Shown: positions 17,606 to 27,612, counted from the first letter of the stretch. The stretch is DNA of 40,379 nt from Candidatus Woesearchaeota archaeon B3_Woes (GCA_005222965.1 NJBG01000001.1:960167-1000545); one strand, 5' to 3'. Numbers and translations are program-made. Notes: a model not told the origin generated them from the letters alone.

Positions 17606-18367
17606 ATGGAAGATATAAAATATTTACTTAAGGAATTGGGATTAACAGAATATGAGACAAAAGCTTATTTATCACTCTTGCAATTAGAGAAATCCATAAC
17701 TGCATACAAACTCAGTAAAATTTGTGGGGTGCCCTTTGGAAGAATTTATGATATTATGGACAATTTAGTTTCTAAAGGAATAGTTATACTTGAACCGGGA
17801 AAACCAAAAAGATTTAAGGCAATTGAACCGAAAATAGCAGTTTCTGCTTTGCTAACTAAGAAAGATGTGGAATGGCAACAAACTAAAATCAAAATAAAAG
17901 ATATAGTAAATAAACTTCAAAGAAAAATCACAAGCGAAGAGCCAGTAACCATGATGAAAGGAAAAGAGGTTCTTCTCTGGAAAATTTTGGAAATTTATAG
18001 CAAAGCAAAAAAAGAAGTTTTGATAATTGCTGGAACATTAGGAGCAAAAAGAAAAGGAATAGATCTTGGGAATTGTGCAAGAGAAGGTATCAAAAAAGGA
18101 GTAAAATTTAAGATGATTATTCCATCAGTTAAAGAAGTTAAACAACCAATTAAAGAGTTGGTAAAAGTAGGTATAGATATAAGAGAATATCCTATTAAAG
18201 GAATTAGATTTAGCATTATCGATGAAAAGTTATGTTTTTTAAGTATAGAAGATCAAAAATTTTCATATAAAACTGCAACTATAATAGTGGAATCTGAAAT
18301 ATTTAGTAAAGCTATGAAAGAATTCTTTAATGGAATTTGGGAAAAGGCCAGAGTAGTGAAAAAATAG
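17606..18367 (+). CDS. TrmB-family transcriptional regulator
   Basis: The 253-aa protein begins with the TrmB winged HTH: LLKELGLTEYETKAYLSLL, TAYKLSKICGVPFGRIYDIMDNLVSKGIV and the wing LEPGKPKRFKAIEP. A coiled segment follows, then a PLD-like C-terminal effector/dimerisation domain from about residue 120 (EVLIIAGTLGAKRKGI). TrmB regulators in archaea control sugar uptake and central metabolism; many paralogues are uncharacterised. The divergent unknown gene at 16606-17535 is the natural candidate target. Confidence 0.85.
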   Translation: MEDIKYLLKELGLTEYETKAYLSLLQLEKSITAYKLSKICGVPFGRIYDIMDNLVSKGIVILEPGKPKRFKAIEPKIAVSALLTKKDVEWQQTKIKIKDIVNKLQRKITSEEPVTMMKGKEVLLWKILEIYSKAKKEVLIIAGTLGAKRKGIDLGNCAREGIKKGVKFKMIIPSVKEVKQPIKELVKVGIDIREYPIKGIRFSIIDEKLCFLSIEDQKFSYKTATIIVESEIFSKAMKEFFNGIWEKARVVKK

Positions 18368-18380
18368 AAACTTAGTTAAA

Positions 18381-18695
18381 TTACTCTAATTTTTTTGGTA
18401 TTTTTATTTTAAACATATTTTTATATGCTTCAACTTCATATGAAATATTTTTATATGCTTTATTATAATTTTTATACTTAAGAATGTTTATTAGTAGCTC
18501 AATTAACCATTTAAAATAAAATTGAAAGAAACCCTTTTTTCTTATTTGAATAATATGAATCCATTCATGATGAGTAATTCTTTTCTTAAAAGATATTGGC
18601 TCAGAATGCCTTATGAAAATATAAGGATAGAGAGTTATTCCATTTTTTTTAAATAATCTAGGTAGCCAATGATTATACCTAATTTTTATTTTCAT
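18381..18695 (-). CDS. Small HExxH protein (predicted mini-zincin)
   Basis: The 104-aa protein contains THHEWIHIIQ, an HExxH zinc-protease motif, preceded by YPYIFIRHS and followed by the amphipathic FYFKWLIELLINILKY and NISYEVEAY, whose glutamate could be the third ligand. This layout recurs in short uncharacterised proteins of bacteria; activity is unproven. The start is well supported: AGGTGAT, complementary to the 16S tail, lies 6-7 nt upstream of the ATG. It follows the small membrane protein gene by 19 nt and is probably in its transcript. Confidence 0.65.
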   Translation of the reverse strand: MKIKIRYNHWLPRLFKKNGITLYPYIFIRHSEPISFKKRITHHEWIHIIQIRKKGFFQFYFKWLIELLINILKYKNYNKAYKNISYEVEAYKNMFKIKIPKKLE

Positions 18696-18714
18696 ATAAT
18701 AATCACCTAGAAAA

Positions 18715-18951
18715 CTATCTACCTCTCAAATTCCAATACTCTATAAAAACCAAAACCCCAATTATTATAAAAAGCATATACCATTTTATACTTAATATAA
18801 GAATAATTAAACCTAAAACACACAAAATCAAAACCAAATAAAAGCATAACAATATTCTTTTTATCCACTCAACATCTAAAAAATTAATATTATCCATAGC
18901 AGTTTTATGTAAGCCATTTATTGTTTTCCAAACTAAACTTTCAAATTCCAT
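18715..18951 (-). CDS. Small membrane protein (78 aa)
   Basis: The protein has two hydrophobic segments (about residues 33-53 and 57-71), a soluble N-terminus and a basic end (WNLRGR). A longer frame extends upstream to 19065, but its first 38 codons are encoded by repeat A (19007-19063), while a TATA-like ATATTTAAAT (18975-18984) lies about 27 nt before the ATG at 18951; I therefore take the shorter form. No family recognised; cotranscribed with the mini-zincin gene downstream. Confidence 0.55.
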   Translation of the reverse strand: MEFESLVWKTINGLHKTAMDNINFLDVEWIKRILLCFYLVLILCVLGLIILILSIKWYMLFIIIGVLVFIEYWNLRGR

Positions 18952-19006
18952 TCTAATATAACATATAGCACAAAACCCATTTAAATATTTTTCTAAAAAG
19001 AAAGCT

Positions 19007-19063
19007 CCACGGCCCAGACTAGATACTTTTTGTACCCCTAAGATGGCGCCAATTAAAAAATAC
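19007..19063. repeat. Repeat A, partly matching the tRNA-Ser 3' end
   Basis: It begins with CCACGGCCCAG, identical to the 3' acceptor/T-stem end of the tRNA-Ser gene at 22.9 kb, then runs into GATACTTTTTGTACCCCTAA and ATGGCGCCAATTAAAAAA. About 50 of its roughly 57 positions match repeat B at 20408 in the same orientation. The pair brackets the antiporter gene. Confidence 0.8.
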
Positions 19064-19074
19064 ACTTTTTAAAT

Positions 19075-20304
19075 TTAAGCATTTTCTTCTTTTATTTCTG
19101 GATTTCTTGGTACAATAAATCTTGAATAAATAAAACTAAAAATCATTGCAAGAATATTTGTGCTCAAAACCAATAAAAGAACTATTTCTGTTAGTGAAGG
19201 AATCACAATTTGCTCTTTTAATGGAATAAATGCTAATACAGTTGCAATAAACCCCCGAGGTATCATTGTAACTATTATGAATGAATAGGGTTTAAGTGTT
19301 TTATCTATCTTTACTACTATATTTAGACTAATTAATCTTACAAAGATTATTATCAATAAAACAATTCCTACAATCACCAAGATCAAATTAGTGATATTTT
19401 TTAAATTAAATATTGCACCAATCAAGACAAAAAAGAAAACTCTCACTAAGAATGAAATATCTTCCTGAACAGACCTTATAGATTTGATTATCTTTTTTGC
19501 AGGATCATAAACAACCTCTTTTGGGCCAATAAATTTTTTATGGATAGCAGGATAGTTTCCAATAAGTAAGCTAAATACAAGAACAGCTATTAAACCCTCA
19601 CCATTTAAAAGCTCTGTCAAGCCGTATAACAAGAATAATGCTCCAACTGAAGAGATATAATTAAGTCTTGGTAATTCGATCTTTTTGAGTATATTAATCC
19701 AAATGTATCCTATAATAAATCCTAAAACAACCGCAATAGAGATACTCGAAAAGATTGATTTCAAAATATGCCCCCCTACAAGCTGTTTGTTTATTAACAG
19801 AATAACACTAACACCAAAGATTATTGTAAAATCATTGATTACTGTTTCAAGAAAGATGAGATGTTTTGTATTATAACTTACATTTAATTTATTTATTAGT
19901 GTCATTGCAGTGACTGTTGTAGTTCCACTAGCAATCACACCCAAAAGAAGAGCATGTAAAAGTTGCCAATTAAAAAATGAATAAAGTATAAAACCAATAA
20001 AAAAAGTGCTTAATACACCTATCATAATTGTAAATAAAAAGGACCTACCCAATCTTTTAAGAACCTTAAAAACATTAAAGTTTAAACCACAATCAAGCAA
20101 AACAATCATTAATGCTAGGATAGAAACAAAAGGAACTATTGGTAATAGAACATCTACCTTTATGAACCCAAACACCGGCCCAATCAAAAGACCTATAACA
20201 ATCAAGAATATTGATTCGGGTACCTTTGTTTTTTGATAGGATATCCTACCAAGATAACCTATGATAATTATCAAACCTATAGTAATGAATATGTTTTGAA
20301 TCAT
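19075..20304 (-). CDS. Cation:proton antiporter (CPA1/NhaP-like)
   Basis: The 409-aa protein has about 12 hydrophobic segments. The ion-binding region FLETVINDFTIIFGV carries the Asn-Asp pair typical of electroneutral CPA1 Na+/H+ exchangers, and the unwound-helix segment GVIASGTTTVTAMTLI and the late TMIPRGFIATVLAF also fit. There is no cytoplasmic TrkA-N or CBS domain. It would exchange sodium or potassium against protons across the cell membrane. It stands alone between the direct repeats A and B, so it looks like a one-gene cassette. The codon use is more A/T-rich than that of the housekeeping genes nearby. Confidence 0.9.
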   Translation of the reverse strand: MIQNIFITIGLIIIIGYLGRISYQKTKVPESIFLIVIGLLIGPVFGFIKVDVLLPIVPFVSILALMIVLLDCGLNFNVFKVLKRLGRSFLFTIMIGVLSTFFIGFILYSFFNWQLLHALLLGVIASGTTTVTAMTLINKLNVSYNTKHLIFLETVINDFTIIFGVSVILLINKQLVGGHILKSIFSSISIAVVLGFIIGYIWINILKKIELPRLNYISSVGALFLLYGLTELLNGEGLIAVLVFSLLIGNYPAIHKKFIGPKEVVYDPAKKIIKSIRSVQEDISFLVRVFFFVLIGAIFNLKNITNLILVIVGIVLLIIIFVRLISLNIVVKIDKTLKPYSFIIVTMIPRGFIATVLAFIPLKEQIVIPSLTEIVLLLVLSTNILAMIFSFIYSRFIVPRNPEIKEENA

Positions 20305-20359
20305 TTATTTTATCTACTGCTAATCTTATATAAATATATTTCTATTAAGAAAAAATCAG

Positions 20360-20464
20360 AATTTATAAATCTTTCTATTTTGTTACTACCACTTAGTAAA
20401 GAATACGCCACGGTCCAGCTAAGATACTTTTTGTACCCCTAAAATGGCGTCAATTAAAAAAGAA
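20360..20464. repeat. Repeat B, hybrid of repeat A and the tRNA-Ser flank
   Basis: The left part (20360-20418) matches 22854-22911 at the tRNA-Ser locus: a TATA-bearing flank, TTAGTAAAGAATACG and the tRNA 3' end with one change (CCACGGTCCAG). The right part (20408-20464) matches repeat A. It thus joins both sequences, as expected for a recombination junction. Confidence 0.8.
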
Positions 20465-20477
20465 AAAGGGTTTGGCT

Positions 20478-21599
20478 TTAACGTGTTCGTTGAAGTACAT
20501 TCATAACAACATCATTATCTACATGAGTTGCATATGTACCATTAAATTCATGCATTTGACCAATAGAAATTGGAAGAACATATCTTGCTTTACCATCTTT
20601 TGCTTTCTTATCTCTTGAAGTTACATCGATTATATTTTCATTGGAGATTCCATTTGGAATAGTTATAGGTAAACCAACTGCCACCAATAATGCTTCTTGG
20701 GCTTGCAAATCTTTTTGAGAAAAATAACCCAATCGGTTTGCTATTCTTCCAGCAACCATCATACCTATTGCAACGGCTTCACCATGCGATAATTCAAAAT
20801 TGCTCAATTTTTCCACAGCATGACCAACAGTATGTCCATAATTAAGTATTTTTCTTAATCCCTTTTCATGCGGATCAACTTCAACTACATTTCCTTTTAT
20901 GCCACAATTATTTTTAGCTATATACAATGAAGATTCTGAAGATCTCTCAAGAACCAAACCAACATTTTCTTGTAAATAGTTAAAGAACTCTGCATCTTGA
21001 ATTACACCATGTTTTATAGTTTCTGCTAAGCCATTCCTATAATCTTCTTCAGAAAGTGTTTTTAATGTTGCAACATCAATGTAAACTCGTTCAGGTTGCT
21101 TGAATGCACCAACTAAATTTTTTCCATATTCAGTATCAACAGCAGTTTTTCCTCCAATTGACGAATCTGCTTGAGCAAGAACAGTAGTTGGAATTTGAAT
21201 ATATGGGATGCCTCTGTTAAATATTGTTGCCATAAACCCCGCCATATCTCCAACAACTCCACCCCCAAGTGCAAGAATTGCAGAGTCTCTCCCGTACGTA
21301 TGATGAGACATTTCACCCATCATTGTCATGCAAGAATCTATTGTTTTATTTTGTTCTCCTGCTTCAAAAGAAAATATTTGAGTTTCAATTCCTTCACTCC
21401 TTAAAGCATCTTCTAAGGATTCTTCATATAATTCTCTAACATTTGAATCTGTAACTATAGCGTATCTAGAACCAATAGGTTTATCTTTTAAATCCGATGC
21501 TATTTGAGGAAATAATTCATTTCCAAAAACAAGGTTATAGGACTCATCTATTTCCCTTTTCAGATTTATTCTCATTACATTATCTTTTGATTCAACCAT
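20478..21599 (-). CDS. aroB: 3-dehydroquinate synthase-like protein
   Basis: The 373-aa protein has the DHQS sequence marks in order: the NAD-binding GGGVVGDMAGFMA, the IPTTVLAQADSSIGGKTAVD block with the catalytic lysine, GKNLVGAFKQP, AETIKHGVI, LRKILNYGHTVGHAVE with the zinc histidine, and LSHGEAVAIGM. The family converts DAHP to 3-dehydroquinate in the shikimate pathway; relatives make cyclitols (2-epi-5-epi-valiolone, 2-deoxy-scyllo-inosose). No other shikimate gene is in the window. The ATG at 21599 is chosen because the twelve codons upstream of it contain the TATA box ATTTATAAATATAC. A bacterial origin is plausible, as many archaea use a different early shikimate route. Confidence 0.88.
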   Translation of the reverse strand: MVESKDNVMRINLKREIDESYNLVFGNELFPQIASDLKDKPIGSRYAIVTDSNVRELYEESLEDALRSEGIETQIFSFEAGEQNKTIDSCMTMMGEMSHHTYGRDSAILALGGGVVGDMAGFMATIFNRGIPYIQIPTTVLAQADSSIGGKTAVDTEYGKNLVGAFKQPERVYIDVATLKTLSEEDYRNGLAETIKHGVIQDAEFFNYLQENVGLVLERSSESSLYIAKNNCGIKGNVVEVDPHEKGLRKILNYGHTVGHAVEKLSNFELSHGEAVAIGMMVAGRIANRLGYFSQKDLQAQEALLVAVGLPITIPNGISNENIIDVTSRDKKAKDGKARYVLPISIGQMHEFNGTYATHVDNDVVMNVLQRTR

Positions 21600-21641
21600 G
21601 CTCTTGGCATTCTTAGTATATTTATAAATCTTCACAAATCC

Positions 21642-22331
21642 TTATTCTTTACCCAGATTAACAGGGTGGTATAGACTAATGTGAGTATTTCCTGGCTCAG
21701 AAGTTATTCCTAATGGGGCTTGAAGATATTTTGAAGCAAGTGTTGCAAAATACAATCCAAAACCAGTTCCCCCTTGACGAGACCTTAAAGTTACTCCAAA
21801 CTCAAGAAAATCTTTTAATGGTTTGTCTTTTGGGAAACCTTCTCCTGTATCATGTACATCAAATTTCATAAAATAACCTCCTTGTTTTGCACCCTTTGGA
21901 ATAAAAACTGGATTTTTAATAATACCACCAAGATGCTCACTAATTGTAAGAGTAACAGTACCTTCTTCTCGTCCTATAGCATTAAATCCATTCTTAGCCA
22001 GATTATAAAGTGCAGAATATAAAATACACGCGTCTCCAACTAATGTTTTTTCATTTGTATTAATATTAACAGATAAATCTTTTTTATCAGCCTTAAAAAC
22101 TCCTTGCATGGTCTCTAAGTGATTATTAATTCCTAATATGTTGTAATGACAATCCTGTTGTGTTAACTGAGATATGGCCATTATTACACGTCCAACATGA
22201 GAATTTCTATAGTGGGCAAAATCTTCCTCTCCTTGAAGAAGAGTCATGCCGTGTTGACTCATGATATCGTGCCCAATTAGTCCTGTTACTGATACTTTCT
22301 CTTCCAAAGTTAATGGGTTTTCTACGTTCAT
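21642..22331 (-). CDS. Lone histidine-kinase-like HATPase protein
   Basis: The 229-aa protein has an N-terminal helical part with a histidine-containing LIGHDIMSQ that resembles an H-box, followed by an ATP-binding domain with N box (LYNLAKNGFNA), G1 (VHDTGEGFP) and G2 (GGTGFGLYFA). No sensor, membrane or receiver domain is present, and no response regulator is adjacent. It may be a soluble kinase, or an ATP-dependent switch that has lost phosphotransfer. It is transcribed with its own TATA-like element at about 22362-22370. Confidence 0.8.
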   Translation of the reverse strand: MNVENPLTLEEKVSVTGLIGHDIMSQHGMTLLQGEEDFAHYRNSHVGRVIMAISQLTQQDCHYNILGINNHLETMQGVFKADKKDLSVNINTNEKTLVGDACILYSALYNLAKNGFNAIGREEGTVTLTISEHLGGIIKNPVFIPKGAKQGGYFMKFDVHDTGEGFPKDKPLKDFLEFGVTLRSRQGGTGFGLYFATLASKYLQAPLGITSEPGNTHISLYHPVNLGKE

Positions 22332-22367
22332 TTTAGACTTTAACTCATCATAGTAGAAGTTGGTTTT

Positions 22368-22823
22368 TTAAATACCAGTTAACATATTTGCAATCCTAAC
22401 CACTTCAGTATAATGAACTTGCATTAGTTCTTTACCAATAACTTGTTCAGGATCATAAATATGTGCTTGAAGCACTTCTTCAGTGCCTACGACTTGTAAA
22501 TTTTGTACAAAATTCAATTTGTCCTGTTCAGATAAATTAGCTGTATCTGGTCCTGCGTATTTACCTTTTTTTTCAAATAAAATAAACTGACCGTTTTGAG
22601 GCTTAAAATCTAAGCTTTCTATATCAGGATCAACTTGATATAGTTTATTATTTATAGGATCATATCCATCACCATCTTCTCCACACATAAATAAACCAAG
22701 GAATCTTCTACTAAAAACATGTGCTTTCTCACCTTGCATTTGTCCAAGAATAAACCGAGTAGCTTCATCCTGACTTTCGGAAAGTTTACCTTGATAAGTT
22801 TCAATTATATCTGATAAATCCAT
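22368..22823 (-). CDS. Unknown 151-aa protein
   Basis: I do not recognise it. The protein is soluble and acidic, with a helical N-terminus (SDIIETYQGKLSESQDEATRF), a central segment FLGLFMCGEDGDGYDPIN and a helical end. The ATG at 22823 is chosen because CCGAAAG + ATTTATAAAT (22855-22871, minus strand) makes a strong BRE/TATA promoter ending about 30 nt upstream; this promoter is part of the sequence duplicated in repeat B. Confidence 0.6.
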   Translation of the reverse strand: MDLSDIIETYQGKLSESQDEATRFILGQMQGEKAHVFSRRFLGLFMCGEDGDGYDPINNKLYQVDPDIESLDFKPQNGQFILFEKKGKYAGPDTANLSEQDKLNFVQNLQVVGTEEVLQAHIYDPEQVIGKELMQVHYTEVVRIANMLTGI

Positions 22824-22898
22824 ATAAATCACTGATTTACTGGAATTTATACTAATTTATAAATCTTTCGGTTCGTAACTACTATTTAGTAAAGAATA

Positions 22899-22981
22899 CG
22901 CCACGGCCCAGATTTGAACTGGGATATCCAGAGGAAACAAGATTTCCAATCTTGCGCAGTACCAAGTTGTGCCACCGTGGC
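22899..22981 (-). tRNA. trnS: tRNA-Ser (GGA anticodon)
   Basis: Read on the minus strand, the acceptor arms GCCACGG and CCGTGGC pair over 7 bp, the anticodon stem CAAGA/TCTTG encloses the loop TTGGAAA with anticodon GGA, a long variable arm follows and the T stem CCCAG/CTGGG encloses TTCAAAT. The discriminator is G, as required for serine; CCA is not encoded. No intron is seen. A TATA-like CTTTTATAAATAG lies upstream at about 23004-23016. Its 3' end is the sequence repeated at 19.0 and 20.4 kb. Confidence 0.95.
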
Positions 22982-23075
22982 TTAGAAAAAAGAGAAGTAT
23001 AACTATTTATAAAAGTTATGTAAAGAATTTATTTTTCAAAAGATTTTTAAAGATTATACTAGTTATAAACAAGAA

Positions 23076-23108
23076 GAGGTGGTAAAAACCTCAGATTAGA
23101 TTTCTGAG
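23076..23108 (+). promoter_or_regulatory. Two mutually exclusive hairpins in a mRNA leader
   Basis: GAGGT (23076-23080) pairs with ACCTC (23088-23092), while CTCAGA (23090-23095) pairs with TCTGAG (23103-23108). The two share CTC, so only one can form. They lie just upstream of the ATG at 23118. A Shine-Dalgarno-like GAGGTGG is inside the first hairpin, but too far from the start to serve it. Confidence 0.35.
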
Positions 23109-23117
23109 TGAATTAAT

Positions 23118-23861
23118 ATGAGCGACAATAGTATAATACCCTCTAAGATTTACAAACCCTTTGGTGATATAAAACAATTAGCATATGACAGGTCAAGGAC
23201 TGTTGTAGATTTAAATCCATTTCTTCAAGATGTTTTTGAAGGAAGAGATAGAGTATTAGGAAAACCAGATTTTAAAAGATTTGAAACAAATGGCGATGTA
23301 ACTACCTATTTTTTCAGAATGCAAGAGTTCTTTCAAGCTTTCATGCCTAAGTATGGTGTTGATAATGTAAATAATTTTTTTACACAGCATCTTTCAACTG
23401 ATGAACTTCAATCAGAATCATTTTTAACAATGATAGGAAAATTTAGTGAGGACTATTATAAAGTTCTTTTTGGAGATTCACGTTATACAAAAAAAGGAAA
23501 TGTGACATTATTCCCTTTAAATCTACCTCGAAAAGAGCTGTCAACTTTATTACGAACTCATAAATTAAGAAGAGATGAAAAACTCTGGATATATGGTGGA
23601 TATTGTTTATCTAAGTCAAGATTTTTAGAGGAATCAGTAAATTGGTATGTCCCAGATGAACCCAATTGTAATGATCATTATGGAACAGATGTGTCATTAG
23701 ATAAATTAATCAAAGTTCAATTTGATTTTATATTTGAAGGAAAGGATGTAATATTTATGCCAAGAAGTGGGGAACTAGATGTACCTACTGAATTTGAAAT
23801 GATTGTACGTTATAAAATTCCTACAGATAATCTAACGATTATAAGAAAACCAAAAGAATAA
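23118..23861 (+). CDS. Unknown 247-aa protein
   Basis: I do not recognise it. The protein is soluble and aromatic-rich (YFFRMQEFFQAFMPKYG), mixed alpha/beta, and ends with a likely beta-rich segment (FEMIVRYKIPTDNLTIIRK). It is independently transcribed, with TATA-like AGATTTTTAAAG near 23041-23052 and a structured leader. It stops 1 nt before the convergent S10 gene. Confidence 0.6.
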   Translation: MSDNSIIPSKIYKPFGDIKQLAYDRSRTVVDLNPFLQDVFEGRDRVLGKPDFKRFETNGDVTTYFFRMQEFFQAFMPKYGVDNVNNFFTQHLSTDELQSESFLTMIGKFSEDYYKVLFGDSRYTKKGNVTLFPLNLPRKELSTLLRTHKLRRDEKLWIYGGYCLSKSRFLEESVNWYVPDEPNCNDHYGTDVSLDKLIKVQFDFIFEGKDVIFMPRSGELDVPTEFEMIVRYKIPTDNLTIIRKPKE

Positions 23862-23862
23862 T

Positions 23863-24171
23863 TTATTCTATCATTTCAATCTCAATATTAAGGCCTTCAG
23901 GAATAGGAACTCTCATCACAAGTCTTAAAGCACGCTCATCCATACCCAAATCAATAAGACGCTTATGAATTCTCATCTCATATCTTTCCCAGGAAGCTTT
24001 ACCTTCACCACAAGGAGATTTACGAGTAGTTACTTTTAATTTTTTAGTAGGAAGAGGTATAGGGCCTCGAATTTCAACACCTGTTTTTTTAGAAATGTCT
24101 TTAATGTAGTCACATACTTCATTAATCTTGTATATATCTATACTTGCTAGTTTTATTCTTGCTTTTGACAT
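23863..24171 (-). CDS. rps10: 30S ribosomal protein S10
   Basis: The 102-aa protein is uS10 in archaeal form: ARIKLASIDIYKINEVCDYI, IRGPIPLPTKKLKVTTRKSP, then WERYEMRIHKRLIDL. It assembles into the head of the small subunit. It follows EF-1alpha at 69 nt, the conserved archaeal order. No Shine-Dalgarno site is seen before its ATG. Confidence 0.95.
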   Translation of the reverse strand: MSKARIKLASIDIYKINEVCDYIKDISKKTGVEIRGPIPLPTKKLKVTTRKSPCGEGKASWERYEMRIHKRLIDLGMDERALRLVMRVPIPEGLNIEIEMIE

Positions 24172-24240
24172 TTTCTAAGTTATCTTGGTGTTTGCCCCAT
24201 AATAAACCCAGTTTATCATGACTTCAAAAAAGAAAAAAAA

Positions 24241-25524
24241 TTATTTCTTCTTAACTAAGTCAATACACATTCCAGCAGCAACAGTTGCTCCAGAATCTCT
24301 GATAGCAAATCTTGAGAGCTGTGGAATCTCTTTTTGTTTCTCAATGCACATTGGCTGTACAGGCTTTATTTTTATAATTGCCGCATCTCCATTCTTGATG
24401 AAATCTGGGTTTTCTTGTAGAGTTTCACCAGTCTTTGGATTCAATTTCTTCTCAATAGCCATTATTTGACAAGCCACTTGAGCAGTATGAATATGGAATA
24501 CTGGTGTATATCCTACTGTCATAACAGTTGGATGATTTAATACAACTATCTGAGCAGTAAACTCTGAAGCCAATGTAGGTGGATTGTCAACAGGACCTAA
24601 AACATCTCCTCTTGCAATATCTTTCTTACCAATTCCCCTAACACTAAATCCAACATTATCTCCTGGTTGTGCTTCCTGCATTTGTTCATGGTGCATCTCA
24701 ATTGTTTTAACTTCTCCTTGTACACCTTTTCCTTCTCTTCCAGGAACTACAATTACTTTCTGTCCTACTTTCATAACTCCTGTTTCAACTCTTCCAACAG
24801 GAACAACACCAATACCAGTTATACTATAGACATCCTGGATAGGTAGTCTTAAAGGTAAATTAGTTGGTTTTTCAGGTACAGTTAATGTATCTAATGTTTT
24901 AAGTAATGTTTCTCCAGAATACCATGACATGTTTTCTGATTTTTTAACAACATTATCTCCTACTAAAGAAGCAATAGGAACAAAAGTTATTTTGCTTGGA
25001 TCATATCCAACACTTTGTAACAATTTTTCAACTTCCCCTTTAACTTCATTAAATCTTTTCTCATCATATTTGACCATATCCATCTTATTAACAGCTACAA
25101 TTATTTGATTAACACCTAATGTTTTAGCTAAGAAGATATGTTCTTTTGTCTGAGCCATAACTCCGTCGTTAGCAGCCACTACAACAACACCAGCATCTGC
25201 TTGTGCAGCACCAGTAATCATATTTTTAATAAAATCTTTATGTCCAGGTGCGTCAATTATTGTAAAATAATATTTAGGAGTCTCAAATTTTTTATGAGCT
25301 AAGTCAATTGTAACTCCCCTTTCTCTCTCTTCCTTTAGATTATCCATAACAAAAGCAAATTCAAAACCACCCTTTCCTAACTCCTCTGCTTTCTCTTTTA
25401 ATTTCCTCATAGTCTGTTCGTCAATATTTCCAGAATCAAATAATAACCTGCCCACACTAGTTGATTTACCATGATCTACATGACCTACAAATACTAAATT
25501 CATATGTTCTTTTTTCTCTGCCAT
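24241..25524 (-). CDS. tuf: Elongation factor 1-alpha
   Basis: The 427-aa GTPase delivers aminoacyl-tRNA to the ribosome. It has GHVDHGKS at residues 14-21 (P loop), DAPGHKDF (G3) and VNKMDMV (G4), followed by the two beta-barrel domains and the EF-1A-specific [13 protein letters not shown]. It has a strong Shine-Dalgarno site (GGAGGG) and a promoter with CGAAAC + CTTTATAAATAC at 25582-25598 facing away from the rRNA promoter. Confidence 0.97.
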   Translation of the reverse strand: MAEKKEHMNLVFVGHVDHGKSTSVGRLLFDSGNIDEQTMRKLKEKAEELGKGGFEFAFVMDNLKEERERGVTIDLAHKKFETPKYYFTIIDAPGHKDFIKNMITGAAQADAGVVVVAANDGVMAQTKEHIFLAKTLGVNQIIVAVNKMDMVKYDEKRFNEVKGEVEKLLQSVGYDPSKITFVPIASLVGDNVVKKSENMSWYSGETLLKTLDTLTVPEKPTNLPLRLPIQDVYSITGIGVVPVGRVETGVMKVGQKVIVVPGREGKGVQGEVKTIEMHHEQMQEAQPGDNVGFSVRGIGKKDIARGDVLGPVDNPPTLASEFTAQIVVLNHPTVMTVGYTPVFHIHTAQVACQIMAIEKKLNPKTGETLQENPDFIKNGDAAIIKIKPVQPMCIEKQKEIPQLSRFAIRDSGATVAAGMCIDLVKKK

Positions 25525-25854
25525 TTCTTTTACCCTCCATATACTAAATTATTAATTTAATAGAACTTAGAGTTTTTAGGGTATTTATAAAGGTTTCGGA
25601 ATTATTACAAAGGAAACGAAAGCTTTAAATACCCCCCATTATTTCTCCATCTCACTATTAAAATTATGCGATAGTAGCCTTAAAATCTTTAAGATTTTAG
25701 GTCAAAATTCTTTAATCGTTTGTCAGAAAACGAAAAAAGATGGTGTCAAAAACCAAATCACCACCTGTTATATTTTATTGTGCTTGATAAAGCTATCAAG
25801 CATATGTAGAGAGTAAAGTTCCAAATAAGTATTTAAAATTGCGACCAATAATTA
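25525..25854. promoter_or_regulatory. Divergent EF-1alpha/rRNA promoters and structured 16S leader
   Basis: This gene-free stretch holds the minus-strand EF-1alpha promoter (25582-25598) and the plus-strand rRNA promoter (CGAAAG + CTTTAAATACC, 25616-25632), about 20 bp apart. The rRNA leader then has several hairpins: TAAAATC/GATTTTA near 25680, TCGTTT/AAAACGA near 25718, and a perfect 9-bp TGCTTGATA/TATCAAGCA at about 25782-25803. The 14-nt AGAGTAAAGTTCCA at 25810-25823 pairs with the sequence after 16S. Confidence 0.8.
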
Positions 25855-27454
<1,600 letters not shown>

Positions 27455-27540
27455 TTTTATTTTTATCAAAATAACTGGAACTTTACTCTTTTCATAATCA
27501 TTATGGGCCCGTAGCTCAGCCGTAGAGCGTCGCCCTTGCA

Positions 27541-27559
27541 TGGGTTTAACCTTTAAGTA
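27541..27559 (+). other. tRNA-Ala intron 1 (position 37/38, 19 nt)
   Basis: CTTG (27535-27538) pairs with TAAG (27554-27557), including a G-U pair. The bulges are CAT and TAA; cutting after the second base of each yields the normal anticodon loop. This is the canonical archaeal intron site. Confidence 0.88.
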
Positions 27560-27581
27560 AGGCGGAGGTCTCGGGTTCGAA

Positions 27582-27612
27582 AGGATGGATCTCAAAGGAT
27601 TTATTCAGAAAG
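27582..27612 (+). other. tRNA-Ala intron 2 (T-loop position 59/60, 31 nt)
   Basis: TTCG (27576-27579) faces AGAA (27607-27610), giving three pairs and a G-A mismatch, between bulges AAA and AGT; cleavage after the second base of each restores TTCGAAT. The intron-side helix is GGAT/ATTC. This is a relaxed BHB at a rare, non-canonical position. Confidence 0.85.

Noticed and set aside
18952-19065. N-terminal extension of the small membrane protein
   Set aside because: It is encoded by repeat A and precedes the TATA-like box.
21600-21635. GTG-initiated N-terminal extension of AroB
   Set aside because: The extension codons contain the TATA box and match nothing in the family; the ATG at 21599 is leaderless.
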